Part shown: positions 11,028 to 20,722 of the stretch, piece after piece
Layout: every line of letters begins with the position of its first letter
Position numbering within the stretch: the stretch's first letter is position 1
Source: Panicum virgatum
Lineage: Eukaryota; Streptophyta; Magnoliopsida; Poales; Poaceae
Length of the DNA stretch: 64,000 bases
Direction of reading: 5' to 3'
Assembly: GCF_016808335.1 (NCBI RefSeq)
Contig: NC_053138.1
Coordinates: forward strand, 55,768,951 to 55,832,950
Translations under genes and position numbers: made by a program
Notes under the pieces: model-generated
What the model was told of the DNA's origin: nothing
Databases searched by the model: none
Seen by the model: only the letters and a program-made list of their open reading frames with translations

Positions 11028-11670
11028 TTATTTGGTATTCTGGCCATAGCCTCGAACATCCATATTATCTTCATTTTTGTCATCTTCCATGGCATCATCT
11101 ACCATTGGAAAATCATATTTATCAGTGAATTCCTTTTTGAGGCATTTAAATTTTTCTTGCATTTCTTCCTTGAGTTCATTTAGTATTTGATTTTTCAATT
11201 CTTGTTTGAGCTCTTGTATAATTTGTCTTTTTATTTCCTTCTTCCATTCGGGAGCTATGCTTTCAAACTTCTCTATAATTTTCCAATCTAGATATTCACC
11301 ATCAAGGGGATCAATTTCCTTTTGAGAACTTTTCTTATATGAAGGCTTATTTGATCCTTCTTCCTTGGTATTGATTGGGGTATTTTGTTGCATAGTACCT
11401 TTGTTTTTTGACATCTTGAATTTTCGTATATATTCTTTGGCTATGGGCTCAATATAATAGTTGACACCAAGCATCGCCCTTGCCTTATTTAGAGCTTCAT
11501 CTATTTCTGTATATTTTTTCTATGACATTCCAACTCCTTCCACTTTAGCTTCCATCTTTTGGGATATTATTTCTTCAAATGTAACATATAGCCCTGGCTT
11601 TGGAACTTCAAATTCCACATATATTGGTCTTTGTTGGACTGATTCAGTAGCATTTGATATTGGTAGCATA
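11028..11670 (-). pseudogene. Pararetroviral Lys/Glu-rich coiled-coil segment
   Basis: The 148-codon frame at 11474-11028 has a hydrophobic start (YYIEPIAKEYI), a Lys/Ser-rich linker, then a long heptad-like helix rich in K, E, Q and L (residues about 75-125). Upstream on the same strand, up to the LTR element at 11676, another frame gives short strands ending near EVPKPGLYVTFEEI. That lead has a layout resembling the viroplasmin/RNase H-N-terminal-like fold seen in some Caulimoviridae, but this is tentative. An in-frame stop near 11520 separates the two. Confidence 0.5.
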
Positions 11671-11675
11671 CTATT

Positions 11676-12750
11676 TGTCGGTACCCCAGGACTGGGGTAC
11701 CCCCTCTTGCTGTGTCAAGGCAAGAGCCTCGTAGTTATCCTTAACTACGCCCAGACAGACGAGCAACCGGACCCCTGTGGTCCTGAGCCTTGCTCTCTCG
11801 GCAAACGGCCCCGGACCCGCACCCCGCTTGGGAAGGGTCCGGTGACGCCACGTATCCCGGAGGAGGTGGCCCTCAGCCAAAACAGCTAGGGCCCCCGGAC
11901 CTCCCAGGGGGTCCCGGACCCCTGCCGGCTCCGGACCCCATATGCTACCCGGACCCCTCAGTAGGGAGGGAACAGACACCCCGCCTAGGGGGTCCGGAGC
12001 CGCCACGTGTCCGCAGGCGCAGGTACGCGCGCGGCTGCCAAGCTTCCTCTGGAAGACTTGCCCACCTACCGCAATCAATACGGGAGACGTTAAGTGCGCT
12101 CTGCCGCATCAGAGCCCGAGGAGGCTTTTGCCAGGCTGTACTGTTGGTCGCACATTACCAAGGTGCACAGTACAGCCGCTGGCACCACTTGCGCCACGCG
12201 CGTCAGTCTACTACGCCAGTTAGACACGACAACTCGGCGACAGAGTATCATAATGGCTACACGGTAGACCTAACAGTCTACGCCGCAACCTACACTGCCA
12301 CAACGGGCGCCTCACCGATGGAAAAGGAGAAGACCCCCTCGGTCAGAGAGTCTACAGGACGGTGAAGCGTATCCGGCAAGAGATTCTCCATCACTATAGC
12401 ACCATTAGTGTCTATTTAGTATAGTATACCTCCCCGTTGGGTCCAGCTGTCGGGATCCAACACCTGTGTACGCGTCCTCCTTGCACTATAAAAGGGGGGC
12501 GCCCGCTAGAGGATGACCGGGCCCGGCGGGGTAGAGGATAGACTCATTCATACAAGTGCAATACACCACACAGTGGATGTAGTGTATTACGCTCCGGCGG
12601 CCCGAACCACTCTAAACGCGTGTGTTCTTGCGTTCTTGCCCCCGAGCTAGATCGGCCTAATAGCTTGGCACTTCCCCGAGTACTCCCCCTCAGAGAATAG
12701 GCGGGTGCGTTCCGCCACCCGGCTGTGGGTACCCCCAAAAGCCCACGACA
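11676..12750. repeat. LARD 5' LTR
   Basis: It begins TGTCGGTACCCCAGG and ends AAGCCCACGACA. It contains a TATA-like ACTATAAAAGG near 12485 followed by a G-run, the likely start region for transcription. Confidence 0.9.
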
Positions 12751-12770
12751 TCTAGCGCCATCCGTGGGGA
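12751..12770. promoter_or_regulatory. Putative primer-binding site
   Basis: TCTAGCGCCATCCGTGGGGA lies directly after the LTR. It resembles the TGGCGCC...CCGTGGGG type of primer site used by Tat-like elements, with one or two changes. The matching tRNA was not determined. Confidence 0.45.
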
Positions 12771-14205
12771 GCGCGCAAGCATCGGTCAGGTCTCCGCTCA
12801 CTTCCTCATCTCTGAGGTTGAGCTCATCCTCTGCAACAACGACGAGAAGATGAAGAAGGGCACGGCGCCACCTGCGCCGCATGCCCCAGCACCAAAGCTG
12901 CAGTATCCTCGGTGCGGTGGCGCATGGCAGCGACGTCTGCTGTGCATCGCCACTGCGACACCTCAGAGCCGGCACAGTGGTGCGCAGGGGCGACGCCTGC
13001 TGCGCGTCGCCCTACGCCATTCCAGTGTCGGCTCAAGGTTTTCTCTCAAGCAACCGCTCGGGGTCTCCTGCGACGACACAGCATCGGCTCGAGGTTCCCT
13101 CTCAAGATGGAGCCTGGAGCCGGAAGGATGTCTGTCGCCCTCTCTCTCGCCCGGCTCAAGCCATCCTTGGAGCTGCTGCAGACAGGCGTCAGCCTCCATC
13201 GCCAGGCGCGGGGGCCCTGTGCCAGCACCAAGGCGAAGCCGGCGAACTACCGCACTTCTCCATGCTCCGTGCTCATCCAAGTGAGCACCCGTCCTTCTGC
13301 TGCGCCAGGATGTCAAGCTGGTTTCAGCGCGTTGAGGGCGGCCATCGGGCTGGCTTCCGGTGGCAGCTGGCAACGGCGGGACCACTCCCATTCAAAGCCA
13401 AAGAAGTTGTTCTCATGCAAACTAAGCATGAAACGGTTCTTAAGCTAAGGGGGGGTCCTGCAAGCTCCAGAGGTGATGCTGGATGACGCTGTATAAGTGC
13501 GTCCAGGGCGCCTCCGCCCCAACAGTAGAGGAATCTCCAAGGTGGCAGTCCCACTCCGGCAGGGAAGTATACGCCTTACGAATGGCAGCTGTAGGTTACC
13601 GCTAGATAGGATTGAGTGTGATTCTCCTTTGTAATGATATGGTGCCTACGTGTGGTCCAGAGCGGTAAAGGTCCGCCCTTGTAAACCCAACCTCTGGCTT
13701 CATCGCGCAAACAGGCGACACCAGCAAGTGGTCCAGAGCGGTAGAGGTCCGCCCTCGCAATCCCGACCTCTGATGTACACCACGAATCAAGTAATAAAGG
13801 AGATTTTCTTTCTTAGTCCTATCTTTACGTTAACTTAATGGCATTTGCCCGTCCAGCTTGCATGTTTCTTTCTCCCGAACAGAGTTTCTCTTTTGTTGCT
13901 AACGATCCAAATCGAGTTACTGGCTTGTGGTCAGGTGGGGACACCCCTTCTAGCTGGAAGGCAGTTCGGACCTCTAGGGACCTGCTCAGGAAAAGTGGTG
14001 CCCGTATCCTGGGGTAGAGAAGTTCTGCGTAGCTTAGCCTGGTAATGTACCCTAAGCCTACGTACTTCACTACCCTGTAACGGGTTCCCTAGTATCCGAG
14101 ACTGCTGTCCCAAGAGGTCCCGGGCTCCTTTCTATTATAAGGCCTGGTTTCCTACACCTTGATGCAAAGTCCGGTGGCATAATTCATGGGACCGTCAGCA
14201 ACAAT
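12771..14205. other. LARD interior without recognisable coding domain
   Basis: GC-rich. Open stretches at 12850-13486 in several overlapping frames on both strands show no Cys box, protease or polymerase motif. A 40-50-bp block containing GTGGTCCAGAGCGGTA and AGGTCCGCCCT occurs twice (13652-13702 and 13729-13778). The pattern fits non-coding filler between LTRs. Confidence 0.6.
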
Positions 14206-14674
14206 CCAAGTCCACTCCGGTGGCCCGCTCCGGCGGAGACCGCTCGCCACGGTCGCTCCAAGTCCACTCCGGTGGCCCGCTCCGGCGGAGACCGCTCGCC
14301 ACGGTCGCTCCAAGTCCACTCCGGTTGCCCGCTCCGTGCGGAGACCGCTCGCCACGGTCGCTCCAAGTCCACTCCGGTGGCCTGCTCCGGCGGAGACTGC
14401 TCGCCACGGTCGTTCCAAGTCCACTCCGGTGGCCCGCTCCGGCAGAGACCGCTCGCCACGGTCGCTCCAAGTCCACTCCGGTGGCCCGCTCCGGCGGAGA
14501 CCGCTCGCCACGATCGCCACAATCCACTCCGGTGGCCCGCTCCGGCGGAGACCGCTCGCCACGGTCGCCCCAAGTCCACTCCGGTGGCCCGCTCTGGTGG
14601 AGACCGCTCGCCACGGTCGCTCAAGTCCACTCCGGTGGCTCGCTCCGGCGGAGACCGCCTGCCATGGTCGCCTA
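14206..14674. repeat. 52-bp GC-rich tandem array, nine units
   Basis: Units start at 14206, 14258, 14310, 14362 and so on, each beginning CCAAGTCCACTCCGGTGGCC and ending GCCACGGTCGCT. Individual units carry single substitutions (for example GGTTGCCC in the third) and the seventh is shortened by two bases. Because 52 is not a multiple of three and the unit has few stops, long open frames run through on both strands. I regard them as by-products rather than genes. Confidence 0.95.
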
Positions 14675-14930
14675 GAGCCAGGTCCGGTGGAGTAGTGCTT
14701 GCTCCCTGGGCAGTTCAAGGTTCGTGCAGCTGCTTAGCTCGGTTCCACACCCTAAGCCTGCACCTACGCCACCCTACGGAGAGCGCACTCTAGTACCAGA
14801 ACCTGACATCAAGAGCTACGGTCTTAAAGGGGTCTGGAGCACCCGCTCTCGACATGAGCATACCGACACAGCCAAGTTGCGTGGAAACACATCATGGTGG
14901 TGGCCCCACCCGCGAATTCGTACCTCTCCC

Positions 14931-14950
14931 GAGGTGGGCCCGGGGGCCAC
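14931..14950. promoter_or_regulatory. Purine-rich tract before the 3' LTR
   Basis: GAGGTGGGCCCGGGGGCCAC lies immediately before the 3' LTR, the position of the plus-strand primer. It is less pure in purines than usual. Confidence 0.55.
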
Positions 14951-16037
14951 TATCGGTACCCTAGGACTGGGGTACCCCCTCTTGCTGTGTCAAGGCAAGA
15001 GCCTCGTAGTTATCCTTAACTACGCCCAGACAGACGAGCAACCGGACCCCTGTGGTCCTGAGCCCTGCTCTCCCGGCAAACGGCCCCGGACCCGCACCCC
15101 ACTTGGGAAGGGTCCGGTGACGCCACGTATCCCGGAGGAGGTGGCCCTCAGCCAAAACAGCTGGGGCCCCTGGACCTCCCAGGGGGTCCCGGACCCATGC
15201 TGGCTCCGGACCCCATATGCTACCCGGACCCCTCAGTAGGGAGGGAACAGACACCCCGCCTAGGGGGGTCCGGAGCCGCCACGTGTCCGCAGGCGCAGGT
15301 ACGTGCGCGGCTGCCAAGCTTCCTCTGGAAGACTTGCCCACCTACCGCAATCAATACGGGAGACGTTAAGTGCGCTCTGCCGCATCAGAGCCCGAGGAGG
15401 CTTTTGCTAGGCTGTACTGTTGGTCGCACATTACCAAGGTGCACAGTACAGCCGCTGGCACCACTTGCGCCACGCGCGTCAGTCTACTACGCCAGTTAGA
15501 CACGACAACTCGGCGACGGAGTATCATAATGGCTACGCGGTAGACCTAACAGTCTACGCCGCAACCTACACTGCCACAACGGGCGCCTCACCGATGGGAA
15601 AGGAGAAGACCCCCTCGGTCAGAGAGTCTACAGGACGGTGAAGCATATCCGGCAAGAGATTCTCCATCACTATAGCACCATTAGTGTCTATTTAGTATAG
15701 TATACCTCCCCGTTGGGCCTAGCTGTCGGGATCCAACACCTGTGTATGCGTCCTCCTTGCACTATAAAAGGGGGGGGGGGGGGGGGCGCCCGCTAGAGGA
15801 TGACCGGGCCCGGCGGGGTAGAGGATAGACTCATTCATACAAGTGCAATACACCACACAGTGGATGTAGGGTATTACGCTCCGGTGGCCCGAACCACTCT
15901 AAACGCGTGTGTTCTTGCGTTCTTGCCCCCGAGCTAGATCGGCCTAATAGCTTGGCACTTCCCCGAGTACTCCCCCTCAGGGAATAGGCGGGCGCGTTCC
16001 GCCACCCGGCTGTGGGTACCCCCAAAAGCCCACGACA
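14951..16037. repeat. LARD 3' LTR
   Basis: It matches the 5' LTR throughout. The first dinucleotide is TA instead of TG. The G-run after the TATA-like box (near 15769-15786) is expanded from 6 to about 18 bases. Confidence 0.9.
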
Positions 16038-16042
16038 CTATT

Positions 16043-16279
16043 TATTGGATGAAAATATTCAGCAAGGCTATTGAGTATTGAGAGCATATATCCATTTTCT
16101 TCTCTTTTATTATTATATTGGTACCAGAAATTGTCAAGTAGGCATTCTTGAACTTCATCTAGGACAATATGATCTCTGGGCTTGAACTTATATGAGTTTG
16201 GAGGAAACACTTGAAGCTTGTTTTCAGGAGAAAAGACAAAAGTGTCAACGCCTGAGAAGTTGGTTGTCTTCTTCATCAT
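16043..16279 (-). pseudogene. Pararetroviral 5' reading frame, separated by the LTR element
   Basis: An open frame starts with ATG at 16279 (sequence MMKKTTNFSGVDTFVF) and runs into the LTR element. It stays open up to the CTATT target duplication, and the same frame logic resumes beyond 11671. It is the outermost recognisable coding part of the pararetrovirus. I cannot assign a product; it could be the N-terminus of a small first ORF or of a viroplasmin-like protein. Confidence 0.5.
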
Positions 16280-16300
16280 TCTGCAAGAAAGAAAAACGAG

Positions 16301-16823
16301 AAAACAAGTCAGGTAACTTATTATCTTTCCCCTTTATATGTTCAAACACAACTTTATAACCATTGCCAGTAATAATATCCTCAAACAAAACCCATCATCC
16401 GAATACCATACTACTACTAAGTAATGAAAGTGATTAGGGTTGATTAGCTTTAATCAAGCGCGATCTATATTGTATTCGAGAGTACAGATATTATATTCGG
16501 ACGGATTCTTTATTCGGCTTAGGAGAGTATTGTATTCGGTGTGATTAGAGTATATATATTCTTTATTCGGCTTGATTAAGGAGTTTAAGAATATCCAAAA
16601 TATTTTATGAATTTATATACAGGAAGAAATAGACATCAAGGTATTTCCATAGACACTCATATTTTCCCCTTAATTCATTTTGATGATAAACTAATAACTA
16701 AAGCTCGTCATAAATATCTTATATTAAGGGCTGATATTAATTTAAAGCTCTGCAGAAGTGTGTGTGTGTATATATATATCCAGATAAGAATATTTTTTTA
16801 CAATGTCTCATAGATCATGGCCT
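16301..16823. other. AT-rich flank, possible viral non-coding region
   Basis: No gene. A loose repeat of TATTCGG(C/A)TT-type motifs occurs at about 16470-16580 (four or more copies), interspersed with GATTAG. It lies upstream of the outermost viral frame and ends at the (CA)7 tract, so it could be the remains of an intergenic viral promoter region. Confidence 0.35.
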
Positions 16824-16837
16824 CACACACACACACA
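16824..16837. repeat. (CA)7 microsatellite at the right edge of the pararetrovirus
   Basis: Directly after it, sequence matching 6508 onward begins (GCGTAATGTTCAC), so this is the right-hand boundary of inserted DNA relative to the duplicated block. Confidence 0.85.
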
Positions 16838-17398
16838 GCGTAATGTTCACAATTTCAGAGAAATTTCCCAAGAAAATCCTAAATTAATATCATACTGGTA
16901 AAATTTTATGCCAAAATTTTTAAAACCCCAACTGAATTTGTTTGATTTTGATCCATATTTTTTATTTTCATGTTTATCAGTGAGGTCCGAAAATTTTTGG
17001 CAACCGGAATTGAAAACCCATGCTAGTAGTAATCAAAGGAAGTGAGATCCTTTGTGTTGTTTGGTCGACTGTGTTTATTTGTGAGGATGATATGGAATCC
17101 TACGTACACATGACATTCTTCTGAATTCTGATTGCACAAAAATGACGTAATTTACAAAACATTTTTTCGGAATGAAGCAAAAAAATTGGTTTCTGGATAT
17201 GCATCCATCATTGTTGTTCATGCTCTGAGTAACAATATTTACGTAAAACATCAAAAATAATATCCTGACAGCAGCAAAGCTCCTATGTGGCCTTCCATCC
17301 GGAAGCTTCTTATGGGCCCGACTCCCGAGCAGCCCGTCATACTGAAACCAATTTGCCGTTGGGCCTCCTTGAGAACCAGACCATCTACCAAGTCTGAC
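16838..17398. repeat. PR-10 upstream unit, copy 2 (left part)
   Basis: It matches 6508-7170. The match is interrupted by the SINE inserted after ATCTACCAAGTCTGAC and continues at 18257. Confidence 0.8.
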
Positions 17399-18256
17399 GT
17401 TCCTCAAAAAAAAATCTAAGTCTGACGCGAAACAGCATGTAATTACAAGAGCCTCGGTAGCTCCTGAGGTTCTGGATTCGATTTTCTATAGAAGCGAATA
17501 TTTTTAGATTTAACGATATTGTGCATTCAGTGGTAGGCGACGTTCCCGTCGACAGCGAGGCGCCTGTGGTGACCAGGGTTCACCAAACCGGTGGGAACCG
17601 GTCCGGCCCGGTTCCGGTTTGGCCCGGTACCAAACCGGCCCAAATTCAAAATTCAAATTTAAATTAAAAAAATGAAAAATTGTCAAAAAATTCCTAAAAA
17701 TACTTCAAGGTGCGACGAATCTAATGGTGTCAAATTTTCTCAAAAATTCGTTCATTTAGTATAGTTTGCGTGGATTTGAAGTTAAACAAAAAAAACGTGC
17801 ATACAAAAATATACAAATACAACGTAAAAGTAGTAAAAAAAGGATTGGAGGGTTCATTTAGACTAAAACATGTTATACAAACATTCATTTAGTATACTTT
17901 GCGGGCATTTGAATTTAAACCAAAAAAGAAAAAAATTTGAATTTGGCCGGTTACCAGTCAAACCGACCGGTTATCAGTCAAACCGGCCGGTAAACCGGTC
18001 AAACCGACTGGTATACCGGTACGAACCGTTTGCACAGATAATTTTAAATTCAAATTTGACTTCGACCGGTTTGGACCAGTTTCCGGCCAAACCGGTCCTG
18101 TAACTTAAACCCTGGTGGTGACTTCGTCAATCTCGAGGATTTGCTGGCTCAGTCTCGAAGATGCTCATAGGGGTAGGGTTTACGTACGCATGTTCATAGG
18201 GGTGTGAGTGTGCGTGCATTGTGAGTGTCGGAGTTGTACTGTGTGATCTAAAAAAA
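17399..18256 (+). mobile_element. SINE-like retroposon with tRNA-like head
   Basis: It is flanked by a perfect 16-bp TSD, ATCTACCAAGTCTGAC (17383-17398 and 18257-18272), and ends in an A-run after TGTGATCT. The head contains GCCTCGGTAGCTCC and GGATTCGATTTT, positioned like Pol III A and B boxes, as in Au-type plant SINEs. Without the nested hAT MITE and its duplication it is about 309 bp. An odd feature sits at the 5' end: GTTCCTC, an A-run, and a second partial target-like string TCTAAGTCTGAC (17414-17425) before the head proper, as if two events or a template switch were involved. Confidence 0.75.
17574..18114. mobile_element. hAT-type MITE nested in the SINE
   Basis: It is 541 bp, begins CAGGGTTCACC and ends with AACCCTG, giving short inverted termini of the CAGGG type used by hAT elements. 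It is flanked by a perfect 8-bp TSD GTGGTGAC (17566-17573 and 18115-18122), and removing element plus one TSD restores the SINE as seen at 2690-2908. The interior repeats ACCGG motifs (CAAACCGGCC, GTCAAACCGACC) in both orientations near both ends. It has no coding capacity. Confidence 0.9.
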
Positions 18257-18272
18257 ATCTACCAAGTCTGAC

Positions 18273-19470
18273 CATTTCTTGTTCTCCTTTCAGCAAAATC
18301 AGGCAAACGCTAACAAATGAATCCATCCAAAAGATCAAGATTTCATAATAGACTTCATGAGCCGTTGAGATGGACTGACCAATAGATCTATGAAAAGACG
18401 TTCTCACACTTCGTAGCAGCTTGAAGACACAAGAATTCATCCAAAATCACAGCACAAGCAATAAATGAACGCCTAATGAAGGCGAAACCAGACAATCTGG
18501 GCACAACGCAAATATTATCCACAGCATGGCAACACAGAGCCTTAATTTGCGTTTCCCAAATCAAAGAGAAACATAGAACTTGTGAAATTTGCAAGGGAGC
18601 CAATATAAGGAAACTACGACGAAAGGACAGCATGAGATTTTTTGAACAAGTTTCTCTAACAGAATCCTAAAGTAATATCGATTGTGACCTGGATGACACA
18701 GACCAAATTGTATTTAATTACGTCCAGCCTAGCTATTAAAACAATTTCGTACAAGTACAGTACGCCCAACTACTATTCCTTGTCAACCCTTCTAGATTGT
18801 ATTGTCCAACTCTAAAATTTTTCTGAGTTCGTCATCTTTGTCATTATCAAATTCTCTGAAAGTTCTAAACCATACTTCCAAACAACTTTGGAGGACTGCT
18901 TTGGCCACTAAATTTTTTTAAGGTTCACCAGTTAACTACTTAGTGCATTTCTGTTTTTTTTTGGAAAGGGTAATAAAACAAATGAATATTATTATATTAT
19001 TATATTGTATTTCAGTTCTGTAATGGATACCTGGGTACTTTGGCTACCGCATATGGGAGTCCTTTTTCCCATCCTTCTACCATCCAAAGTTCAAGCATGT
19101 TTCACGTACGAAACATTAATACAAGTAATTTGAACTACCGGTGGATTTTTCAGTTGTTTTTTATTCAAATAATACCCCATGTGGCATGAGTCCTCTTCTA
19201 TCCTTGGCCTTTTGGATAAGTGGGATCCAGCCAGCACGATCACAGTATAAACAGGGACACAGGGTACCTGACTAGCTGATTTTGCTTCCTGCTTGCTAGT
19301 CTCTGAAAACAAAAATCTCTACAAATAAAACTCCAAGCGTTCATTCTTCAACGCTTCTAGAGCACATCCAGGTCTGAATTTTCCTGGTCCAAAACATGTG
19401 ATCTCCGCAGTCTCTGAATTCCACACCAGCCAACAACCCGGTCCACTCTTGCTTGCGCGCCCCGGCCGCC
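18273..19470. repeat. PR-10 upstream unit, copy 2 (right part)
   Basis: 18257-18457 matches 7170-7380, and 18540-19290 matches 31690-32379 more loosely. There is no gene. A (TTA)-rich stretch lies at 18989-19012. This DNA leads into the promoter of the intact PR-10 gene, so it is the upstream part of the duplicated gene unit. Confidence 0.65.
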
Positions 19471-19475
19471 ACATC

Positions 19476-19484
19476 TATATATAA
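19476..19484 (+). promoter_or_regulatory. TATA box of the plus-strand PR-10 gene
   Basis: TATATATAA lies about 105 bp upstream of the ATG, just after a GC-rich block (CCCCGGCCGCCACATC). The same GC-rich block and a CTATAAG box occur at the same distance in the minus-strand gene and in the 50991 pseudogene, which supports the assignment. Confidence 0.7.
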
Positions 19485-19586
19485 GTAACCTTGATGCTTC
19501 ACCGTTCAGCACACACACAATCACCCAACAAAGACTCTCATCAGTGACCAGTAAGTCTTCAGTTCTTCAACCGACTTGTAGCCACC

Positions 19587-20154
19587 ATGGTTGTCGGCAA
19601 AGTCACACTGGAGTACTCGGTGGCCGTGTCGGTCGAGCTGCTGTGGAAGGTGGTCTTCTCCGGCGACGTGTCCATCCTCACCAAGGCCTGCGTCGGAATG
19701 ATCGACGCAGTAGAGGTCGAAGGCGACGGCGGGCCTGGGAGCGTCACCACCATGAAGCTCAACCCTGGTAGGTATCAAGCCAGAAACAAGGTGCCTGGCG
19801 TCGTGTCACCGGTACTCGTCGCCTGAATCTTTCATGTTTCTGGTTGCAGCTGTGGGCGACGCAAAGGTGTTCAAGACCAAGCTCCTGTCCCGCGATGCGG
19901 CGGCGCGCGTGGTGAAGTCGGAGATGGTGGTGGAGGGCAGCGAGCTGGCCGTGAAGTATAAGTCGCAGGTATCCGAGGTGAAGGTGGTGCCGGCCGGCGA
20001 GGGCGCTAGCGTGGTGCACATGACGGTGGAGTATGAGCTGGTGGACAGCACGCTGCTGCCGCCGGAGGAGGAGGCCAGGATTGGGCAGGGCTACCTCGGC
20101 CTCATCAAGAAGGTGGAGGAGTACCTCGTCGCACACCCCAGCGAGTTCGCCTAA
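19587..20154 (+). CDS. PR-10 / Bet v 1-family protein, intact, one intron
   Basis: Two exons, 19587-19767 and 19850-20154, give 161 residues, the normal PR-10 length (about 155-165). The 82-bp intron starts GTAGGT and ends TTGCAG. It falls one base into the codon after residue 60, the conserved Bet v 1 intron position. The glycine-rich loop of the family is visible as GDGGPGSVTT (about residues 46-55), and the C-terminal helix ends YLVAHPSEFA. The ATG has a strong context (GCCACCATGG). PR-10 proteins are cytosolic, with a large hydrophobic cavity binding flavonoids, cytokinins and other small ligands; some have RNase or norcoclaurine-synthase-like activity, so the exact job is open. Expression is often defence- or stress-induced in this family. 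Its 3' flank, about 270 bp after the stop, is broken by a hAT element. Confidence 0.92.
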
Positions 20155-20722
20155 AGCTACCATAAGCATCATCGTGGCCATGGGGCTAGAGAAATCCGTG
20201 TTAAATAATGATGGTGATCATGCCATGGGTATGTTCTTGATTTGAAAATCGGAATAACGAGAGGAAATGATCCTCTGCCTGGTCGGTCGATTGTGCTTGT
20301 GTGGTTGTAGGGAAACAACAGTTTCAGTTTTTGTGAGAACACTTTATGTTCTATGTTCTTTTTTTTGGTGCGTGTCACCTGCGAGTCAATACCAGTTTGT
20401 ATGTCTTCCTCCAGTTGCAATGTTTGGTGAGAACCTAGGATGCACGGATACGGGTACGTGTATCGGATACGATATGTATCGGATACACGGATACGCTATT
20501 TCAAGAAAAACACCAATACGCGGATACGGATATAAATTTTTTAATAGAAATAAAAACATACAGCAACTTGCAGTCTTATAAATAATTTAAAACTTAGTTC
20601 CAAACAAGCAAGCATAATAGTCTCATAAGTCATAAATAACTGAAATCATAGTTCCAAACAAGCAAACACAATAGTAGTAAATAACATAACAACAAATTGC
20701 ATCCTCTAGACTAGATATATCT

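Larger units (their letters stand above)
11676..16037. mobile_element. Young non-autonomous LTR retrotransposon (LARD-like)
   Basis: A 4362-bp element with two similar LTRs, TSD CTATT on both sides (11671-11675 and 16038-16042), LTR ends TG...CA, a primer-binding-like site after the first LTR and a purine-rich tract before the second. The interior (12751-14950) contains no gag, protease, RT or integrase that I can recognise. It must have been mobilised by a partner element; the primer site and LTR style resemble the Tat branch of Ty3/gypsy, but that is inference. By hand I count about 22 substitutions in about 1075 aligned LTR bases (roughly 2%), nearly all transitions, so insertion is recent relative to the pararetrovirus it interrupts. 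Confidence 0.9.
8913..16300 (-). mobile_element. Endogenous Caulimoviridae-type pararetrovirus, degraded
   Basis: On the minus strand, from right to left, the order is: an N-terminal reading frame (16279-16043), a lysine/glutamate-rich coiled-coil region (11670-11028), a Cys-rich zinc-binding motif (10411-10211), a retropepsin-like protease (10207-9656) and the start of a reverse transcriptase (9298-8915). This is the coat/zinc, protease, reverse transcriptase order of Caulimoviridae polyproteins, and no LTRs belong to it. The reverse transcriptase breaks off at a CA microsatellite and no RNase H follows. A 4.4-kb LTR element splits it at 11676-16037. Composition is AT-rich, unlike the GC-rich LTR element inside it. 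It is a fossil with stops and frame breaks; the genus is uncertain. Confidence 0.75.

Noticed and set aside
12850..13486. gag-like gene in the LARD interior
   Set aside because: No Cys-box, no major homology region and several equally long frames on both strands.
14206..14674. CRISPR-like array
   Set aside because: The units are contiguous tandem repeats without variable spacers, inside a plant retrotransposon.
14152..14718. Long overlapping open frames (140-188 codons) on both strands through the 52-bp array
   Set aside because: They arise because the repeat unit has few stops and shifts frame each copy; repetitive RSGPPEWTW-type peptides match no domain and overlap on both strands.
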